Part shown: positions 9,106 to 17,839 of the stretch, piece by piece | Layout: every line of letters starts with the position of its first letter | Position numbering within the stretch: the stretch's first letter is position 1 | DNA from: Clostridia bacterium | GTDB taxonomy: Bacteria; Bacillota; Clostridia; Oscillospirales; CAG-382 | Assembly: GCA_017625615.1 (NCBI GenBank) | Contig: JAGAKP010000067.1 | Span: 1-41,122, forward strand | Length of the DNA stretch: 41,122 nt | Reading direction: 5' to 3' | Program-made: the position numbers and the translations under genes | Notes under the pieces: model-generated | Told to the model about the DNA's origin: nothing | Databases searched by the model: none | Seen by the model: only the letters and a program-made list of their open reading frames with translations

Positions 9106-12100
9106 TTATTTAGATTCATCGTCTGCGTTTGCGGAACCTGCAAGCTCCTTGAAGGTGTCCGTAGTGGGCAGATCGAACTCGTTACGCTTACGTGTAAGCT
9201 CGGCGTTGATATCGTCAAGATAAGAACGCATTTTTTCAACGGGGTCATCGTTGTTGTTGTATGCACCCAAGAATGCGAAGGAAGTGAAACGTCCGATAAT
9301 GTAAGAGCCGGGATATTCGGGTGTACACTCAACTGCATTGAACTGTGCAACAAGGTTATCAAGCTCGTCCTTAGACCAGCTCATCTTCTGCAAAGCTTCG
9401 ATATTTGCGGTGGAATACTTTGCGGAAGGACCGAGAAGGGCGATCTTTTCATTACCGAAGGTAGACTGTACGTCTGCGCTGGACCACCACTGCATAAAGG
9501 TCCAAGCGGAAAGTGCGTTCTTATCGGTAACGCCTCTCATCATAATAAGAGAAGAAACGCCTGCGATGGTGCTGTTGTTAATGGTTTCGGTTTCTTCGTC
9601 ATAGGTACCGGGCAGAGGAGTGAATTCCCACAGACCGGAAATTTCGGGAGCGAAGATTACCATAGTATTATAAGTGGAAGTATAGTCTGCGATCGCGAGA
9701 GGCATAATACCCTGACGGAAACGGGTTGCTATACTGTAGGAGTACGGGAAGTCGTAGTCGGTGAACAGCTCACAAACCTTCTTGAAGGTCTCAAGCATAA
9801 TGTTACTGCCGAGGTTGATCTCCATACCGTCGATCTTGGGACGAACTTTGCCTTCAGCATCGGTATATACCCAACCCATGGTCTCAAGCTCTTCCATAGT
9901 ATACTGGGTAAGAAGCTGATCGAGGTAATCATCGTATTCTTCGTCGGTATAGGTTACAAACAGGTCGTCATTCTGCTGATATGCCCAGATGAAGGAGCCG
10001 CCGGTGCCCTGAGGGAAGCCGATATCAAGAGAATTGGACTGCATGGTATAAATGAGATCGTAGAAGTCTTCCCAAGTGTTGGGAACTTCAAGCTCCAGCT
10101 GAACGAAGAGGTCCTTTCTGTAGAACATCATAGAGAAGGACATGGTATCTGCGATACCGTATGCTTCACCGTAAAGTGTGAAGGGAATCATTGCTGCGGG
10201 AGCGAAACGCTCGGTTACCTCGTCAAAGGTAGCGATTTCATCGATAAACTCGCCGTATACGGGGTGATCCTTCCACTTGGAAAGGTCGTTGAAGTTGTAG
10301 CCGTGAGCTTCGCTGTTAAGAGAGTATACAGCGGAACGGATAGCAAAGTTAACGGGATCGCTCTGTGCGGCGCCCATATAAACGTCGGGACCTGTGCCTG
10401 CAAGAGTTGCGGGAAGCAGAGTGGAGCCGACAACCAGCTTAACGGTTACGGGGATGTTGTAAAGCTCATTGAAGGAATCGTCTACGAGGTTACGGATGAT
10501 GGTAGCTTCCTCGCGGGAGCTTGCGGTCCATACTTCGATAGCACATTCCTGAAGAGCTTCGTCGGAATAATCCTTTTCTACCAGAGAGCCGATAGAGTTG
10601 TAATCTGCAGAGAAGGAGCCGATGAACTTAAGAATTTCTGCCCAGATAGAAGCGAAGAAGCCTGCTTCTGCCTTGGGAGGCTTTGCGTCTACAGCCTGGA
10701 ATGCAACGTAGTCGAGAAGCAGAGGCTGAGAGGTGTTATCGGAAAGCCATGTACCTAGAGTAGCGGTGTACTCCTTGAGGGTATCCATATAGCCTGCGAT
10801 CTGATCGGGATATTTACCCATACGCTCAACGATAACGGCTATTTTCTTAAGGGTACCTGTCTGGTCACCTGCACTACCGGATATCTGAATGATCTCCTCC
10901 GCGATCTGGTTGAGGTTATTTGCCTCGTACTTAAGACCGGCGAGTACGTCGGGAATAAGCTTCTGGAACTTATAGTCACGGGTATCACTGGGCTCTGCGC
11001 CGGTGATCATAAGTATCTTTCTGTAGTATTCGTTGAGGTTGGAAAGAGAATCGGAAACGCGGCCGAGAATGTCGGACATATCACCGAGAACAACCTGGAA
11101 ACGAATTGTGTGGTCACCTGCAGGGAGATAGAACTTGAAGTTTGTCTCACCGTTGTTGAGAATGTCGGTTCTCCAAGAGGTGGAATAGTTGAAACGGAGG
11201 TTATTGGCTTCTTCAAAGGGAAGCTCGCCGTTGATAAGTATCTTTCTGGAAACGAAAGAACCCATAAACTCTTCCTGCTTGGAACGGGGTATAATATTAT
11301 AGAAGCCGGGCTCGGTTACGTGGATGGTATATTCGATCCACTGACCTACGTACTGCCATTTGTTGGCGCCGATACTGTTGTAGCGGATAAGAGTAGAATC
11401 CTGAGGCTCGGAAACGGAAGATTTACGGTCGTTTATCTGATAAAGGGTACGGTCAGAGGTGAGAACAGGATATTCAGCCTGGATCTTAAGAGTCTCGCCC
11501 GTATAGTCCTTTGCACCTGCTTCGGTGTGTTCTTTGATATATTCTTCGTAAGAGGGGGCTTTTTCCGCAGACTTGAGAACGATGCTCTTAATAGCCATAG
11601 GCTCGGTTATCGTTTCAAGAGTAAAGGTATGCTCGCCCTTGGTAAGATAATATTTGAGAGGTTCGGGATAGTATCCGCTGGTATCGTAAGCGAAGGAAGA
11701 AGTCCACATACCGTAGATCTCCTTGGTGGGCTTTGCTTCGTTACCGTTGGTATCGTAAGGGAAAAGTCTGTCGCTGTCTGCAAACATATTTTCCTGATCA
11801 CGCACGAAATTGATGAAGTAATCGCTTACGGAATCAAAATAGGACTTGGAGTTATCGTCCTCGATCTTGGTGTAAACGTCCTTCCAAGCGCGGGTGAAGG
11901 AAAGGGAACGTGATTCCTTGAATGCAACAGCGTCATCAAAGTAGATGATACGCTCAATGTCAGCAGACTTGCCGGTAGCAACTACGCTGCCATCTTCGCC
12001 GAGAACCTCGATATCACCGGTCCAGTATTCGATGTAAACGGAATACATAGCAGTGTCGGGTACGTCGATCTTGAAGGTGATCTTACCGTCGTCGCCCATA

Positions 12101-12459
12101 AGAAGCACGTCTGTGCCGGCATTTTCGTAGTTATCCGCTTCGGTCTTGTGATTGACTGTAGCAGTCGTCATATCCTCAAGATAAGCAGAAAGATCGATGT
12201 TGATCTCTTTGTCCGCATCTTTTATGTAGAGATCCGTGCCTTTATTAGCTTCGTTCTGATAAAGGTTGAGATAGCTTGAGTAAGCGTCAGACGTCAGAAG
12301 CTTCTCGATCTCATCAAGTGAGGTACGAACCAAAGAGTCCGAACCGTCGACGGATTCTACCTTTGCCACTGCGCCGATAAGGGCACAATCGCCCAACAGC
12401 ATAAGGCAAGCAAGCAGGACCGCCATCAGTTTGGAAAAGCAGTTCTTAAACCTGGTCAT
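9106..12459 (-). CDS. Extracellular solute-binding protein with N-terminal carbohydrate-binding-like domains
   Basis: A 1117-aa exported protein, far longer than the usual 400-550 aa of sugar-binding proteins. The N-terminus is a signal-peptide-like segment (about residues 1-33) without a clear lipobox. Residues about 80-300 and 325-470 form two beta-rich modules of the carbohydrate-binding (CBM6/35-like) kind, with phrases such as ITFKIDVPDTAMYSVYIEYW and later GFYNIIPRSK. A helical linker spans about 485-630. The solute-binding domain starts near 640 and includes LAGTGPDVYMG, MSFSMMFYRKDLF and PNTWEDFYDL, typical of family 1 solute-binding proteins. It is the first gene of the operon, with GGGAGGAA before the ATG. 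The glycan is unknown. No membrane anchor other than the N-terminus is visible. Confidence 0.88.
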   Translation of the reverse strand: MTRFKNCFSKLMAVLLACLMLLGDCALIGAVAKVESVDGSDSLVRTSLDEIEKLLTSDAYSSYLNLYQNEANKGTDLYIKDADKEINIDLSAYLEDMTTATVNHKTEADNYENAGTDVLLMGDDGKITFKIDVPDTAMYSVYIEYWTGDIEVLGEDGSVVATGKSADIERIIYFDDAVAFKESRSLSFTRAWKDVYTKIEDDNSKSYFDSVSDYFINFVRDQENMFADSDRLFPYDTNGNEAKPTKEIYGMWTSSFAYDTSGYYPEPLKYYLTKGEHTFTLETITEPMAIKSIVLKSAEKAPSYEEYIKEHTEAGAKDYTGETLKIQAEYPVLTSDRTLYQINDRKSSVSEPQDSTLIRYNSIGANKWQYVGQWIEYTIHVTEPGFYNIIPRSKQEEFMGSFVSRKILINGELPFEEANNLRFNYSTSWRTDILNNGETNFKFYLPAGDHTIRFQVVLGDMSDILGRVSDSLSNLNEYYRKILMITGAEPSDTRDYKFQKLIPDVLAGLKYEANNLNQIAEEIIQISGSAGDQTGTLKKIAVIVERMGKYPDQIAGYMDTLKEYTATLGTWLSDNTSQPLLLDYVAFQAVDAKPPKAEAGFFASIWAEILKFIGSFSADYNSIGSLVEKDYSDEALQECAIEVWTASSREEATIIRNLVDDSFNELYNIPVTVKLVVGSTLLPATLAGTGPDVYMGAAQSDPVNFAIRSAVYSLNSEAHGYNFNDLSKWKDHPVYGEFIDEIATFDEVTERFAPAAMIPFTLYGEAYGIADTMSFSMMFYRKDLFVQLELEVPNTWEDFYDLIYTMQSNSLDIGFPQGTGGSFIWAYQQNDDLFVTYTDEEYDDYLDQLLTQYTMEELETMGWVYTDAEGKVRPKIDGMEINLGSNIMLETFKKVCELFTDYDFPYSYSIATRFRQGIMPLAIADYTSTYNTMVIFAPEISGLWEFTPLPGTYDEETETINNSTIAGVSSLIMMRGVTDKNALSAWTFMQWWSSADVQSTFGNEKIALLGPSAKYSTANIEALQKMSWSKDELDNLVAQFNAVECTPEYPGSYIIGRFTSFAFLGAYNNNDDPVEKMRSYLDDINAELTRKRNEFDLPTTDTFKELAGSANADDESK

Positions 12460-12528
12460 GAAAAGTTCCTCCCAAATAAATACTGAGAAAAATGCGCACT
12501 CTTACACGCATTATATTCGATACTATGA

Positions 12529-12557
12529 ATAATACCACTACTCCCCCATTTTGTCAA
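12529..12557 (-). promoter_or_regulatory. Sigma-A-type promoter of the carbohydrate ABC operon
   Basis: On the minus strand TTGACA (12557-12552) is separated by exactly 17 bases from TATTAT (12534-12529). The start of transcription should fall near 12522, giving a leader of about 60 nt before the ATG at 12459. This is the only near-consensus promoter seen ahead of the seven-gene unit. Confidence 0.8.
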
Positions 12558-12996
12558 TAGTGTATATATATGTAGGTTTCTTTTTGTGCGCTTTTCACCT
12601 ATTTGCACTAATTCAGCGCTTTGTGCATAAATACATACGTCGAAATTGGTAGTAAATTGCGGTTTAAATTTTTAAGATAAATTTGGTAAAATAAATGCGG
12701 TTACGATGTTATGTCAACGCATTTTTTTGAAACAAACCCCGAAATATTAAGGATTTTTTAATTTTTACAAAAGATTGTTCATATTTTGTGTATAATTTTG
12801 TGTTTCTGAATTGTTAATTAAAATTACACATTTCTTGCAAATGATACTCACAACGATGAATACGGATGAATATTGTCGTTTTTATGAACCGATTCAATGG
12901 ATATTTTGCACAAAACGGAGGGGGTGTTTTTCGTCACTTTGCATAGCATCACAAAACATTTGTTCAGCAGTTTTTGACCCGTTTTTGTTACATTTA
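12558..12996. other. AT-rich non-coding gap upstream of the ABC operon
   Basis: No convincing gene is seen here. Open frames are short, begin at TTG without a ribosome binding site and have poor composition. A weaker promoter-like TTGACA lies on the minus strand at 12717-12712 with TATTTT 18 bases on. Several TTTGTGC/GCACAAA words recur (around 12582, 12616, 12908 and 13042) and may or may not matter. Such a long upstream region fits a regulated operon. Confidence 0.5.
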
Positions 12997-13022
12997 TACT
13001 AAATACAGACATGTATTTAGTA
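12997..13022. promoter_or_regulatory. Perfect 11-bp inverted repeat, operator-like or hairpin
   Basis: TACTAAATACA is followed by GACA and then its exact reverse complement TGTATTTAGTA. It lies in the gap between the terminator of the M15B-like gene and the ABC operon promoter, more than 400 bases upstream of that promoter. It lacks a flanking T-run, so a terminator is unlikely. A regulator binding site is possible, but no regulator gene is adjacent. Confidence 0.5.
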
Positions 13023-13044
13023 ACATATCACAAAAGCGTTTTGC

Positions 13045-13081
13045 ACAAAAAGAAAAAGGAAGGCGACGAAGCCTTCCTTTT
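13045..13081 (-). terminator. Rho-independent terminator after the M15B-like gene
   Basis: On the minus strand the stem GGAAGGC/GCCTTCC, extended by A-T pairs, encloses a six-base loop and is followed by TTTTTCTTTTT. It lies about 10 bases after the stop codon of the gene at 13091-14056. Confidence 0.85.
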
Positions 13082-13090
13082 GCAGTTATT

Positions 13091-14056
13091 TTAACCTGTA
13101 ATGGTGATGATAAAACCGTCCGAATTGTTGCCCGAAATGAGATATGACGAATCAATGGGGACGCTGACGGTAGACGTAAGACCGTCCTCCATAGCCTGAT
13201 AATATACCTCATAGGACTTATTCTGAACGTCAATTATAAGGGGATTTTCGGGGGTGTACTGCTTTATAAGCTCAAGGTATTCCTCAAGGCAAAGGTTATT
13301 CTTGTACATATAGTATGCGTGACACACACCAACGTATCTGAAAATTCCCTTTTCATGTGCGGAGCCGGTAAGAGCATCTTTTCCTTCGGGATATCTGAGA
13401 ATGAAGCCGTAGGAATAGCAATTGTCATTAAACCACGCAAACTGTCCCTCACCCATCTTGCCGACGGTTGAAGGCCACGCCATAAGCTTTGCGGTGTTGC
13501 CAGTATGGTAATCACTGGCACCCGCCGCGTCGGCGCCGCCTGCCGCAAGGGCTTTATCATAAGAAAGATAAGCACTGTGAACAAGCAATCCGGTAGTCAA
13601 TCCGGTTTCATTGTAGAACGCCTCGCACATAGCCTTGAGAGCCTTTGCGGAGGTAGAGTTCAGATACAAGCCCGAGCCGCTCTGAGAAACGTTGCTTCCT
13701 TTAAGAAGAGTGTACAGATTGATCATATCTGTCTCTTCGGGGAAAACGTAGCGGTTATCGGAATTGACGAGAACCAGCAGACCGTTGTTGACCTCGGTGT
13801 TATCCACGGATCCTTGAGTGAACCTTGAGGGCTCACTCACGGTATCGCGGTAATCGGAGGTATCGTCATTATCGGGCGCCTTCGATGACTCCGTAGAAGT
13901 ATCGTTTCCTGCGGGCTTGGAGGTATCGTTCTTTTTGAACAGACCCGAGCCAAACACCATAAGTGCCACAACCAAAGCAACCACAACGCAAGCGACTATA
14001 GAGAGAAGATATACGTACATATATCCGTCGCCGGATGAGTATTTATCTTTTGCCAT
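13091..14056 (-). CDS. Membrane-anchored M15B (VanY/DacB-like) peptidase homologue lacking the zinc ligands
   Basis: A 321-aa protein with one membrane span at about residues 13-38, a low-complexity Ser/Asp/Thr/Lys linker to about residue 80, and a C-terminal domain that follows the D,D-carboxypeptidase M15B pattern (YGFILRYPEGKDALTG, FRYVGVCHAYYM, LCLEEYLELIK). In the family, zinc is held by the His and Asp of SxHxxGxAxD and by the His of ExxHFRYVG. Here those positions read Tyr183, Lys190 and Ile238 (DYHTGNTAK and EKGIFRYVG). The general base Glu235 remains. Catalysis as a zinc peptidase is therefore unlikely, and binding of muropeptides or a structural role is more plausible (inference). 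It starts 37 bases after nifJ with GGAGG upstream and ends in a terminator, so read-through from nifJ is possible. Confidence 0.75.
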   Translation of the reverse strand: MAKDKYSSGDGYMYVYLLSIVACVVVALVVALMVFGSGLFKKNDTSKPAGNDTSTESSKAPDNDDTSDYRDTVSEPSRFTQGSVDNTEVNNGLLVLVNSDNRYVFPEETDMINLYTLLKGSNVSQSGSGLYLNSTSAKALKAMCEAFYNETGLTTGLLVHSAYLSYDKALAAGGADAAGASDYHTGNTAKLMAWPSTVGKMGEGQFAWFNDNCYSYGFILRYPEGKDALTGSAHEKGIFRYVGVCHAYYMYKNNLCLEEYLELIKQYTPENPLIIDVQNKSYEVYYQAMEDGLTSTVSVPIDSSYLISGNNSDGFIITITG

Positions 14057-14093
14057 AACTTACCTCCGTTAAAATTTTAATAATGCAAAAAGC

Positions 14094-17000
14094 TTATTTC
14101 TGCTCTGCAAGCTCCTTGTAGGATTCGTACTTGGCAGCAGCCTGCTCTTTTGCTTTTTCGAACAGCTCTTTTGCTCTTTCGGGGAATGCCTGAACGAGAC
14201 GGCTGTATCTGGTCTCACTGCTGATAAAGTCGATATAATCTGCAGTGGGCTCCTTGGAATCGAGAATGAAAGGATTCTTTTCTTCTGCCTTAAGGAGAGG
14301 ATTGTAGCGGAACATCTGCCAATAGCCTGCTTCAACAGCACGCTTCATTTCGTTCTGGCAGTTAGCCATACCGCCCTTTACACCGTGCATTTCGCAAGGA
14401 GCGTAACCGATGATAAGAGAAGGTCCGGGATAAGCCTCAGCCTCGAGGATAGCCTTGAGAGTCTGGTTCTTATCTGCGCCCATAGCAATCTGAGCAACGT
14501 AAACGTAGCCGTAGGACATTGCGATAGCCGCAAGGTTCTTCTTACCGATAGCCTTACCTGCTGCAGCGAACTGTGCTACCTGACCGATCTGAGAAGCCTT
14601 GGAAGCCTGTCCGCCGGTGTTGGAGTATACTTCGGTATCGAATACCATAATATTAACGTTTTCACCGGAAGCGATAACGTGGTCGAGACCGCCGAAGCCG
14701 ATATCGTAAGCCCAGCCGTCGCCGCCGAAGATCCAAACGGATTTCTTTGCGAGATAATCCTTTTCAGCAAGGATCTTCTTGGATGCTTCGCAGCCTGCTG
14801 CGGACCATTTTTCAAGAAGAGCTACAAGTGCAGCGGTAGCTGCTTCGTTTGCCTTGCCGTCATCAAGAGTATTAAGATAATTATCGATAACTGCCTGATC
14901 AGCTTCGTTGTCAGCCTTAAGCTCCTTAACCAAGCCGATGAGACGGGAGCGGATAGCCTTCTGACCGAGGTGGATACCGAGACCGTGCTCAGCGTTATCC
15001 TCGAACAAGCTGTTTGCCCAAGCAGGACCGCGGCCGCTGTCTCTGTTTACGGTGTAAGGAGTAGCGGGTGCAGAGCCGCCCCAGATGGAAGAACATCCGG
15101 TAGCATTGGAGATATACATTCTTTCACCGAAGAGCTGGGTGATAAGACGTGCGTAAGAGGTTTCGGCACAACCTGCGCAAGAACCGGAGAACTCGAGGAG
15201 AGGCTGCTCGAACTGGCTACCCTTGATGGTATTGACAGCGAAGGGAAGCTCCTTCTTGCTAACCTTATCAATGCAGTAGCTCCAAGCTTCTGCCTGATCT
15301 GCCTGAGATTCCTGACTCTTCATAACGAGAGCCTTTTCCTTTGCGGGACAAGCGGAAACACAGAGAGTACAGCCCATACAGTCAAGAGGGCTTACTGCCA
15401 TAGAGAATACGTAGCTTTCGCAGCCCTTGCCGATCATCTTCTTGGACTTAAGAGAAGCGGGAGCAGCTGCCGCCTCTTCTTCGTTAAGAGCGTAAGGACG
15501 GATGGTAGCGTGAGGACAAACGTAAGCGCACTGGTTACACTGGATACAGTTTTCGGGGATCCACATAGGAACGTCAACTGCAACGCCGCGCTTTTCGTAA
15601 GCAGCAGCACCCTGAGGGAAGGTACCGTCTACGTAATCGGTGAAAGCACTTACGGGAAGAGAATCGCCGTTCATCTTTGCAACGGGAAGAACCACGTTTT
15701 CAACGAACTTAACGACCTCGGGTCTCTTACCGGTAACGGTAACGGTGGAAGCGGAAGCATCGAGATCCTTCCATTCTGCGGGAACGTCGATCTTAACGAG
15801 AGCGTCAACACCTGCGTCGATAGCCTTGTAGTTCATTTCAACTACGGCTTCGCCCTTCTTCATATAGGACTTCTTAGCCATATACTTCATATACTCTACT
15901 GCATTTTCAATAGGCATAATGTTAGCAAGTGCAAAGAAAGCCGCCTGAAGGATGGTATTGGTTCTCTTGCCCATACCGATCTCACGAGCCTTGTCGATAG
16001 CGTTAACGGTATAGAAGTTGATATCGTTTTCAGCTATGTAACGCTTAACCTCTGCGGGGAGGTGCTCGTTAAGCTCTTCGGGAGACCACTGGCAGTTGAG
16101 AAGGAAGGTGCCGCCGGGCTTAACGTCGTTAACAATCTTGTAGCCCTTGGTGATGTAGCTGGGATTGTGGCAGGCAACGAAGTTTGCCTTGGTAATATAA
16201 TAAGGAGACTTAATAGGCTTATCACCGAAGCGGAGGTGAGAAATGGTAACACCGCCGGTCTTCTTGGAGTCATACTGGAAGTATGCCTGAATGAACTTTT
16301 CGGTATGGTCGCCTATGATCTTGATAGAGTTCTTGTTTGCGCCAACGGTACCGTCACCGCCCAAGCCCCAGAATTTGCAGGAGATGGTTCCTTCGGGAGC
16401 AGTATCGGGACATACTTCCTCGGGAAGAGAAAGTCCGGTAACGTCGTCTACGATGCCGAGAGTAAAGCCGTTCTTGGGCTCCTCTGCATCAAGGTTCTTA
16501 AAGGTAGCGAAAATAACGGAGGGAGGAGTATCCTTACTGCCCAGACCGTATCTGCCGCCAACGATGGTGCCGGTGTAGCCGTTCTGACGGAGAGCGGTAA
16601 CAACGTCAAGATAAAGAGGTTCGCCGAGAGAGCCGGGTTCCTTGGTACGGTCAAGAACAGCGATCTTCTTTGCGGTTGCGGGAATAGCGGAAATAAGATG
16701 CGTGGGAGAGAAGGGTCTGTAAAGTCTTACCTTAACGAGACCGACCTTTTCGCCCTTTGCGGTAAGGTAATCGATAACCTCTTCGGCAACGTCGCAAACG
16801 GAGCCCATAGCAACGATGACCTTTTCAGCATCGGGTGCGCCGTAGTAGTTGAAGAGCTTATAATCGGTACCTATCTTTTCGTTTACCTTATTCATATAAT
16901 CTTCTACGATAGCGGGGAACGCGTCGTAATAGGTATTACAAGCTTCTCTGTGCTGGAAGAAGATATCGCCGTTTTCTGCGGATCCGCGGAGAACGGGGTG

Positions 17001-17633
17001 TGCGGGGTTAAGAGATCTTGCGCGGAAAGCCGCAACTGCGTCCTTATCGAGCATATCTGCCAGATCTGCATAATCCCACTCTTCGATCTTCTGAATCTCG
17101 TGAGAGGTTCTGAAGCCGTCGAAATAGTTAAGAACGGGAACTCTGCCCTTGATAGCGGAAAGATGTGCAACGGCTGCAAGGTCCATAACCTCCTGAGGGT
17201 TGGACTCAGCCATCATAGCAAATCCGGTCTGACGGCAAGCGTAAACGTCAGAATGGTCGCCGAATATGTTAAGCGCGTGGGAAGCTACGCAGCGTGCGGA
17301 GCAGTGGATAACGCACGGAAGCAGTTCGCCTGCGATCTTATACATATTGGGGATCATAAGAAGCAGACCCTGAGAAGCGGTAAAGGTGGTGGTAAGAGCA
17401 CCTGCGGCAAGAGAACCGTGAACGGTACCTGCGGCACCTGCTTCGGACTGCATTTCGACAACCTTAACCTCGTCACCGAAAACGTTTTTCTGTCCCGATG
17501 CGGACCAGGAATCTGTAAGCTCAGCCATTACGCTGGAGGGAGTGATGGGATAAATTGCGGCAACTTCGGTAAACGCATACGCTACGTGAGCGGCAGCTGT
17601 ATTACCATCCATTGACCTTTTGTTTCTGGACAT
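14094..17633 (-). CDS. nifJ: Pyruvate:ferredoxin (flavodoxin) oxidoreductase
   Basis: A single-chain 1179-aa enzyme that oxidises pyruvate with CoA to acetyl-CoA and CO2 and passes electrons to ferredoxin, the central step of clostridial fermentation. The N-terminal pyruvate-binding region contains YPITPSS near residue 33. Two [4Fe-4S] motifs, CIQCNQCAYVCP and CMGCTLCVSACP, lie at about 696 and 754. The C-terminal thiamine-diphosphate domain has GCSSIWGGSAPATPY (about 855), GDGWAYDIGFGGLDH (about 971) and DTEVYSNTGGQASK (about 998). The length matches the family (about 1170-1200). The start is ATG 17633 after AGGAGG. The gene is strongly codon-biased, which also leaves a very long open frame on the opposite strand. 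It has its own promoter at 17664-17692. Confidence 0.98.
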   Translation of the reverse strand: MSRNKRSMDGNTAAAHVAYAFTEVAAIYPITPSSVMAELTDSWSASGQKNVFGDEVKVVEMQSEAGAAGTVHGSLAAGALTTTFTASQGLLLMIPNMYKIAGELLPCVIHCSARCVASHALNIFGDHSDVYACRQTGFAMMAESNPQEVMDLAAVAHLSAIKGRVPVLNYFDGFRTSHEIQKIEEWDYADLADMLDKDAVAAFRARSLNPAHPVLRGSAENGDIFFQHREACNTYYDAFPAIVEDYMNKVNEKIGTDYKLFNYYGAPDAEKVIVAMGSVCDVAEEVIDYLTAKGEKVGLVKVRLYRPFSPTHLISAIPATAKKIAVLDRTKEPGSLGEPLYLDVVTALRQNGYTGTIVGGRYGLGSKDTPPSVIFATFKNLDAEEPKNGFTLGIVDDVTGLSLPEEVCPDTAPEGTISCKFWGLGGDGTVGANKNSIKIIGDHTEKFIQAYFQYDSKKTGGVTISHLRFGDKPIKSPYYITKANFVACHNPSYITKGYKIVNDVKPGGTFLLNCQWSPEELNEHLPAEVKRYIAENDINFYTVNAIDKAREIGMGKRTNTILQAAFFALANIMPIENAVEYMKYMAKKSYMKKGEAVVEMNYKAIDAGVDALVKIDVPAEWKDLDASASTVTVTGKRPEVVKFVENVVLPVAKMNGDSLPVSAFTDYVDGTFPQGAAAYEKRGVAVDVPMWIPENCIQCNQCAYVCPHATIRPYALNEEEAAAAPASLKSKKMIGKGCESYVFSMAVSPLDCMGCTLCVSACPAKEKALVMKSQESQADQAEAWSYCIDKVSKKELPFAVNTIKGSQFEQPLLEFSGSCAGCAETSYARLITQLFGERMYISNATGCSSIWGGSAPATPYTVNRDSGRGPAWANSLFEDNAEHGLGIHLGQKAIRSRLIGLVKELKADNEADQAVIDNYLNTLDDGKANEAATAALVALLEKWSAAGCEASKKILAEKDYLAKKSVWIFGGDGWAYDIGFGGLDHVIASGENVNIMVFDTEVYSNTGGQASKASQIGQVAQFAAAGKAIGKKNLAAIAMSYGYVYVAQIAMGADKNQTLKAILEAEAYPGPSLIIGYAPCEMHGVKGGMANCQNEMKRAVEAGYWQMFRYNPLLKAEEKNPFILDSKEPTADYIDFISSETRYSRLVQAFPERAKELFEKAKEQAAAKYESYKELAEQK

Positions 17634-17663
17634 AATTATATACCTCCTATTTTCATTCAGTAT

Positions 17664-17692
17664 ATAATAACATTTTTTTGTCCGTCTGTAAA
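17664..17692 (-). promoter_or_regulatory. Promoter of nifJ
   Basis: On the minus strand TTTACA (17692-17687), 17 bases, then TATTAT (17669-17664). Transcription should start near 17657, only about 24 nt ahead of the ATG at 17633. Confidence 0.75.
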
Positions 17693-17782
17693 GATGATTT
17701 TTTCTTTTTTTGCGTAAAAATTATTTTTTCTTCTTTTTTCGATAAAATATAAGTACAATTTATTAATTTTCGTTCTGCGACC

Positions 17783-17811
17783 TTGTAAAAACGAAACGGA
17801 TGTGTTATTAT
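17783..17811 (+). promoter_or_regulatory. Promoter of the YifB-like gene
   Basis: TTGTAA, 17 bases, then TATTAT preceded by TGT (extended -10 form). It lies about 29 bases ahead of the ATG at 17840 and is divergent from the nifJ promoter. Confidence 0.65.
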
Positions 17812-17839
17812 CAATAGTAGTTATGCTCGGAGGTAAGCT

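Noticed and set aside
12811..13002. A 63-codon frame in the gap upstream of the ABC operon
   Set aside because: It starts at TTG without a ribosome binding site, has an unusual composition, and runs into the palindrome.
14385..17615. A 1076-codon open frame on the plus strand opposite nifJ
   Set aside because: It lies wholly inside nifJ, has no ribosome binding site, and its protein has no recognisable motifs. Strong codon bias in nifJ leaves few stops on the other strand.
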